IMG/VR virus record: IMGVR_UViG_3300043464_002308
Span: 1 to 31,156 of that record
Length of the DNA: 31,156 nt
Source of the DNA: a virus
Reading direction: 5' to 3' (one strand)
In this document: positions 27,042-31,156 of the stretch, in pieces
Numbering within the stretch: the stretch's first letter is position 1
How the letters are laid out: each line of letters starts with the position of its first letter
The notes under the pieces: generated by a model
The model's database searches: none
What the model was told of the DNA's origin: nothing
The model's input: the letters and a program-made list of their open reading frames with translations, nothing else
Program-made: the position numbers and the translations under genes

Positions 27042-30000
27042 TTAAACTACCGTGCTAGAAACTGTATTAACCAGTCCGGCAGCTGTGTAAGTTACTGTAA
27101 CATTTCGAGTACTTGCTCCACTACCAAAGTTTACTGACTCGGTGTAGGAAGTTATTTGATTGTTTGCATTGTAAACTACATTAGAGATTGTTTTAAATCC
27201 ATTAGTAGATGCTGTTACTCTACCACTAGCGTCTCTGGTTATGCCATTGGCTAGTAACGGTTGAGTTAGTTGTGAACTATTCAATCCTGTAGATACATAT
27301 GTTCGTACAGCGTATTCGGTCGGTACAGCTACGTTACTGTTACCACTCATTGTGGCGTCACTACTAAACTCGTTAATAGTTTCGCCAAGCTGAGCACCAA
27401 TACTACCTAGACGCAAGCTAGTCAGACCAGCCAAGTCGAACGCGTTAGCGTTCAGCGTAGCACGTCCAGTTGCCTGGTCAATACGGAAGTATTCACCTAC
27501 ACGGAAGTTACCGTCTTGGTCAGTAGATACATAGAACACACGACCTGGGAACACTTCGTCAGTTTCGTTGCCTTGTGCAGCTGGCTGAGTTGGTATGCCT
27601 GGATAGTTTGTGGTAGTTACACCACCTGTACCAATCGACAAGAAGTCGTGACCAGTTAGTCGAATCTGACTGTATTGACTGCGTAGTGTAACAGCGCTAC
27701 CACTGGGACTACCTGTTGGCTTTTCCTGTGCTAGCACAACCACTATTTCACTGCTTGCATTAGTATATGTACCTGTTGTACTTTGTACCACATACGCAAT
27801 ACTGTCACCAGCAATTTGAATACTTTGGCCTGGTTTAGGTGCAGCTGTTAAGCCGTTCATTACCAATACAAAGCCTTTTTGGTCTTCTAAACCGCCTGCA
27901 CTTACTGTGCCTGTACCACCGCTAGTAAATGTTAGTGTATCGCCTAATGTAAATGTACCTGTTGTATTACGAACATAAAACTTATTAGCACTATACTGTA
28001 CGTTTGTAACTATACCTGTTGCACTGCTACTGCTGGTTACAGTATCACCAACGTTAATGGTTCCGCCCTGATAAACAAAATTTATCTGTCGACCAAGTAG
28101 TGTTCCAGTAACTGCTGTTTCGTTTACGTCAAATCCACGACTGACGGCACCCCAAGTACCATAACTATTGTTGCCGTTTAGTGCACGAATATGTCCGCCA
28201 CCAGTACTTGCATAACCAAAATAGCAGTAGTAAGTAAAGCAGCTAACAATTTCTGCCTTGCCGCCGTCCTTGACCCAGTAGCCTATACCATTATCACTGA
28301 TAACAGTATAACCGTGGAAAATCATAGACTTAGCACCAGTTGCATGTACACTGCCATCAACTAGTGCACCTACTAAACCGCTACCAATTGCACTGCACTC
28401 TAGTACATAAGGTGACTTTGTGGTAATTGGTGTAGCAGGATTTAGTCTTGCCACAACGCCGCGGATAGTACTTGTTGTAATATCGCTTGCAGTTGTACCA
28501 GGCACCCAACCAGTCATGCCTACAAATGTCATTTTATTAAGAATGCTACCATTACTTAATAAGAACATTGTTGCTTGATTGTTTGGCGTAGTACCATCAT
28601 CGCTGTTACCAGTTTTTGGTTGTACAATTGTAGTACGCTGATTGTCACCAACGATTGCTACGTTTGCTGGTACTGTAATAGGTAGTTGTTCACTGTAAGT
28701 GCCGGTTTTTACAAAGATTGTACTGCCTGTTTCAGCCTGTTGACAAGCATACTTGATGCTTGCAAAAGGAGTTGCCAAGTTACTACCACTTGTTGGCGCG
28801 TCCACTCCGTGAGGAGCAACATAGTAAACTTTTGCAGACTCTGTAGAGCCTAGCCACAATGCCGCGGTTCCTACCGGGCCAATTGTCAGTGATCTACCAA
28901 CTTTGGTTCCACCAGCATCTAATGGCGCATCATTGTACTTGTTATTTAGTAAATCATAGTAAAGTACATTACCAGTGTTTGTACTTGGTATTGTTACTAC
29001 TTCACCAGAGTTATTTACAACGGAAACTCCCAAGAATACGTAGTTGTCATACGGCATTCCGTATGTTTCAATCTCTTTAATTTCTTGACTAGCATATTGG
29101 AATGCTTCGCGAATACTATTAAACAGATATGCACTAGGAATTTTTACAACGTGATCTGCACTAGCTACTGCAACAAAATATGTATTAGTAAACTTGCCTG
29201 CAGGAATGTTATTTAAATCATAACCAACTGCTTGACTTACATAGCCGTTATACTGTGGTACTGGAGTCAGTGATGTTGTAGAGGCAAATCCTGTACCTAC
29301 ACCACTTGTATCAGTTACTACAATATTTGCATAACTATAGTGTCTGCCACCATCGACCACATTAACACCTAATATTCCGCTTGGTGTTGCCTGAACAGCA
29401 AACTGAGCTCCTGTGCCTTGTGGTGTGCTATTTACTACTATACTGCCGTAAGTATACCCACTTCCAGGACTTGTTAGTGTAATACTATCAATTGTGTTAC
29501 CTGGACCAAGTGTTAAGGTTGCAGCTCCACCGCTGCTGTACTGATTGCCAGTAATTTGAACAGTAGGTGTACTTGTGTAGTTTTTACCAGGATTTGTAAC
29601 TGTTATAGTTTTAATTGGATAACCACTTAAAATAGCGTTTGCAGTTGCTCCAGTACCGCCTCCACCACTAAATGTTATGGTAGCGTATGTATAATTGTGA
29701 CCTGGATTAGTGATAACTAAGTCTGTTACACCACCTGCAGTAATTTGAGCTGTTGCTGTTGCTCCGTGACCATCACCACTAATAGTTACGGTTGGAGCAC
29801 TTGTATATCCACTACCAACATTAGTGATTTGATAATCAGCAATATTGCTTTTCAGCGTATATGCAGTAGCACTAGCACCTGTACCATTACCAGTAATTGT
29901 TACTGTAGCGTAAGTATATCCGCTACCGCCATTTGTAATATCAACGTCGGTTACTGCACCAGCAACAATAGTAACGCTTGCTGTAGCGCCTGTACCGTCA

Positions 30001-31156
30001 CCGTTAATAGTAGCAGTTGCTGTTGTATAGCCACTACCTAAACTGTCAACGTGTATGTGAGCAACAGGCGTACCCAAATCTAGTTCTATTGCAACAGTAG
30101 CACCGGTACCACCACCGCCAACTACTGTACCACTAACGCTAGTATATCGTTGTCCAACGTTTGTGATTGCTGCGCTGGCTACGTTTTTACCAGGTGGTAC
30201 AACGATTGTGGCTGTTGCACCTGTACCGTCACCGTTAACAGTAACAGTTGAATTACTTGCGTAACCTGTACCGCCATTAACTAAAGATATACTTTGTAGC
30301 GGGGCACCTTGGAACACTGGCGTTACGATAGCACCTTCGCCGTCACCTTGTACACTTAGTGTAGTAGTGCCACCGTTATAACCTAAACCTGCCGCGGTAA
30401 CGTTAACACCGCTCAATACACCTAGTTTATAAGTAAACTGGTTGTCATTAAAGTCTGCAAGTTTCCAGGTACTGCCATCACGCACTAAGAACTTATTACC
30501 AGTTTTTACTGGTGCAGAAATTGTTAAATCTGCGTCGCGTAATTCGCCTGCTTTTGTATTTGTGTAAGTTGCTACACCTGCAGCAACTGGTGTTAAACCG
30601 TGACCGCTTACATACTTAATACCATCGGCGCGCTTAATGTGTGCTAAGGTTGCTCCGTCAATGCTTATGCCATGACGTTGATCTTCTACGCTAATTGCGC
30701 GACCATTAGCACTGCTGCCGCGTACTGCTGCAACATTAGCCTTTGTAGTTAAGATCTCATCAGTTCTATTAGCTGTGGAGCTTAGTGTGTTACCGTCAAA
30801 GTAGAAATAGTTGTAACCAGTAATGCTTGCTACAGTTCTAGTTACTAGTGTAGTCTTTTCGTATCTTACACCATTAATCCAGTAAATAAATTTTGTTTGA
30901 CCTGCTACTGGATAGATTGCTACTGTTTTTGCTACAGCAGCTGTTTCAAACGCTGTGCCCGTAGCAAACTTACTATCTTCGCGAGTAGTTACTGCACCAA
31001 ATTGATCTATGCGATAGATTCTGGTACCGTTGTCGCTAAATTCTACAATACCGCGTGTTGCTGGATGCTGATTATCAAAACCGGTCGGATCTAGCGTTGT
31101 GTTAGTAACGGTAGAGCCTTGAATAACATCCAGTACTCCGTCCACTGTTACGTTAC
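27042..31156 (-). CDS. Giant repeat and beta-helix tail fibre/structural protein (5' truncated by window)
   Basis: At least 1370 residues; the frame is open to the right edge (the GTG at 31145 is probably not the true start). Order of parts: a ~240-residue head with 'GIVEFSDNGTRIYRIDQFG'-type strands; ten ~38-residue repeats (~249-632); a linker; a right-handed beta-helix/pectate-lyase-like region starting near 772 ('VYYVAPHGVDAPTSGSN', 'ASIKYACQQAETGSTIFV', 'GTYSEQLPITVPANVAIVG'); and a C-terminal segment with 'FPGRVFYVSTDQDGNFRVGE', 'GSIGAQLGETINEFS' and 'NSNVAVPTEYAVRTYV'. This pattern is that of large virion proteins of T4-like aquatic phages, probably a tail fibre or baseplate-linked adhesin. 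Confidence 0.85.
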   Translation of the reverse strand, partial: NVTVDGVLDVIQGSTVTNTTLDPTGFDNQHPATRGIVEFSDNGTRIYRIDQFGAVTTREDSKFATGTAFETAAVAKTVAIYPVAGQTKFIYWINGVRYEKTTLVTRTVASITGYNYFYFDGNTLSSTANRTDEILTTKANVAAVRGSSANGRAISVEDQRHGISIDGATLAHIKRADGIKYVSGHGLTPVAAGVATYTNTKAGELRDADLTISAPVKTGNKFLVRDGSTWKLADFNDNQFTYKLGVLSGVNVTAAGLGYNGGTTTLSVQGDGEGAIVTPVFQGAPLQSISLVNGGTGYASNSTVTVNGDGTGATATIVVPPGKNVASAAITNVGQRYTSVSGTVVGGGGTGATVAIELDLGTPVAHIHVDSLGSGYTTATATINGDGTGATASVTIVAGAVTDVDITNGGSGYTYATVTITGNGTGASATAYTLKSNIADYQITNVGSGYTSAPTVTISGDGHGATATAQITAGGVTDLVITNPGHNYTYATITFSGGGGTGATANAILSGYPIKTITVTNPGKNYTSTPTVQITGNQYSSGGAATLTLGPGNTIDSITLTSPGSGYTYGSIVVNSTPQGTGAQFAVQATPSGILGVNVVDGGRHYSYANIVVTDTSGVGTGFASTTSLTPVPQYNGYVSQAVGYDLNNIPAGKFTNTYFVAVASADHVVKIPSAYLFNSIREAFQYASQEIKEIETYGMPYDNYVFLGVSVVNNSGEVVTIPSTNTGNVLYYDLLNNKYNDAPLDAGGTKVGRSLTIGPVGTAALWLGSTESAKVYYVAPHGVDAPTSGSNLATPFASIKYACQQAETGSTIFVKTGTYSEQLPITVPANVAIVGDNQRTTIVQPKTGNSDDGTTPNNQATMFLLSNGSILNKMTFVGMTGWVPGTTASDITTSTIRGVVARLNPATPITTKSPYVLECSAIGSGLVGALVDGSVHATGAKSMIFHGYTVISDNGIGYWVKDGGKAEIVSCFTYYCYFGYASTGGGHIRALNGNNSYGTWGAVSRGFDVNETAVTGTLLGRQINFVYQGGTINVGDTVTSSSSATGIVTNVQYSANKFYVRNTTGTFTLGDTLTFTSGGTGTVSAGGLEDQKGFVLVMNGLTAAPKPGQSIQIAGDSIAYVVQSTTGTYTNASSEIVVVLAQEKPTGSPSGSAVTLRSQYSQIRLTGHDFLSIGTGGVTTTNYPGIPTQPAAQGNETDEVFPGRVFYVSTDQDGNFRVGEYFRIDQATGRATLNANAFDLAGLTSLRLGSIGAQLGETINEFSSDATMSGNSNVAVPTEYAVRTYVSTGLNSSQLTQPLLANGITRDASGRVTASTNGFKTISNVVYNANNQITSYTESVNFGSGASTRNVTVTYTAAGLVNTVSSTVV
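29250..30401 (-). repeat. Ten ~38-residue Gly-rich repeats inside the giant tail protein
   Basis: Each unit reads roughly ITN(V/G/P)GSGYT.ATVTI.GDGTGATA followed by a variable strand of ~12 residues. Copies 4 to 7 are most alike; copies 8 to 10 diverge (GNQYSSGGAA, NSTPQGTGA, TDTSGVGTG). At DNA level the units are ~111-120 bp and recur as 'ccaccattagt/gtaatgg' type blocks. The pattern suggests a beta-solenoid or chained beta-sandwich shaft. Confidence 0.87.

Noticed and set aside
29745-30041. 98-aa plus-strand frame inside the giant tail protein
   Set aside because: Cys/Ser/Thr-rich low-complexity mirror of Gly/Ala/Thr repeats on the minus strand.

Overview
The window is a piece of a large lytic tailed-phage genome, most likely a T4-like (myovirus-type) phage of an aquatic Gram-negative bacterium. 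Evidence for the T4 relationship is the plus-strand replication and recombination block: the end of a UvsW-type helicase, a gp32-like ssDNA-binding protein, gp47 and gp46 (SbcD/SbcC-like), a 5'-3' exonuclease and dUTPase. Evidence for a Gram-negative host is a two-component spanin with an outer-membrane lipoprotein and a set of ADP-heptose (LPS-type sugar) genes. PhoH, a B12-dependent ribonucleotide reductase, a heme oxygenase plus bilin reductase pair and very repetitive tail proteins recall marine and freshwater phages. The sequence looks AT-rich by eye. No integrase, IS element, tRNA or CRISPR was seen, and the host cannot be named from the sequence.

Layout. Positions 2-8696 are on the plus strand: helicase end, a small unknown gene, SSB, gp47, glutaredoxin, gp46, a small unknown gene, an Hjc-like resolvase, 5'-3' exonuclease, dUTPase, class II RNR and a 61-aa protein. 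A bidirectional hairpin terminator (8704-8737) separates this from the rest, which is entirely on the minus strand. In transcription order (high to low coordinates) the minus strand holds: a giant repeat/beta-helix tail protein running in from beyond the right edge; two extraordinarily cysteine-rich tail-type paralogues flanking a 240-aa protein; a promoter; a heavily overlapping sugar operon (GT9-like glycosyltransferase, carbamoyltransferase, split HldE as adenylyltransferase then kinase, cupin, HAD phosphatase, HldD epimerase); a heme oxygenase and a PcyA/PcyX-like ferredoxin-dependent bilin reductase in the same overlapping chain; i-spanin, o-spanin and GH19 endolysin; an Asn/Thr repeat protein, a Gln-rich protein, several small membrane or coiled-coil proteins and a probable holin; then a terminator with a promoter nested in it, driving phoH and one unknown conserved phage gene.

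How the parts fit. The plus-strand genes supply recombination-dependent replication and dNTP/dUTP handling. The minus-strand genes supply adhesion, lysis and two metabolic side-systems: an ADP-heptose/carbamoyl/glycosyl-transfer set that could modify virion proteins or host surface glycans, and a heme -> biliverdin -> reduced bilin route. The strongest candidates for undescribed biology are the bilin cassette embedded in a heptose operon, and the paired tail-type proteins with 33 and 40 cysteines (about 9% of residues). A link between the two (bilins bound through cysteine) is only a hypothesis. There are no gene-free stretches longer than about 90 bases.
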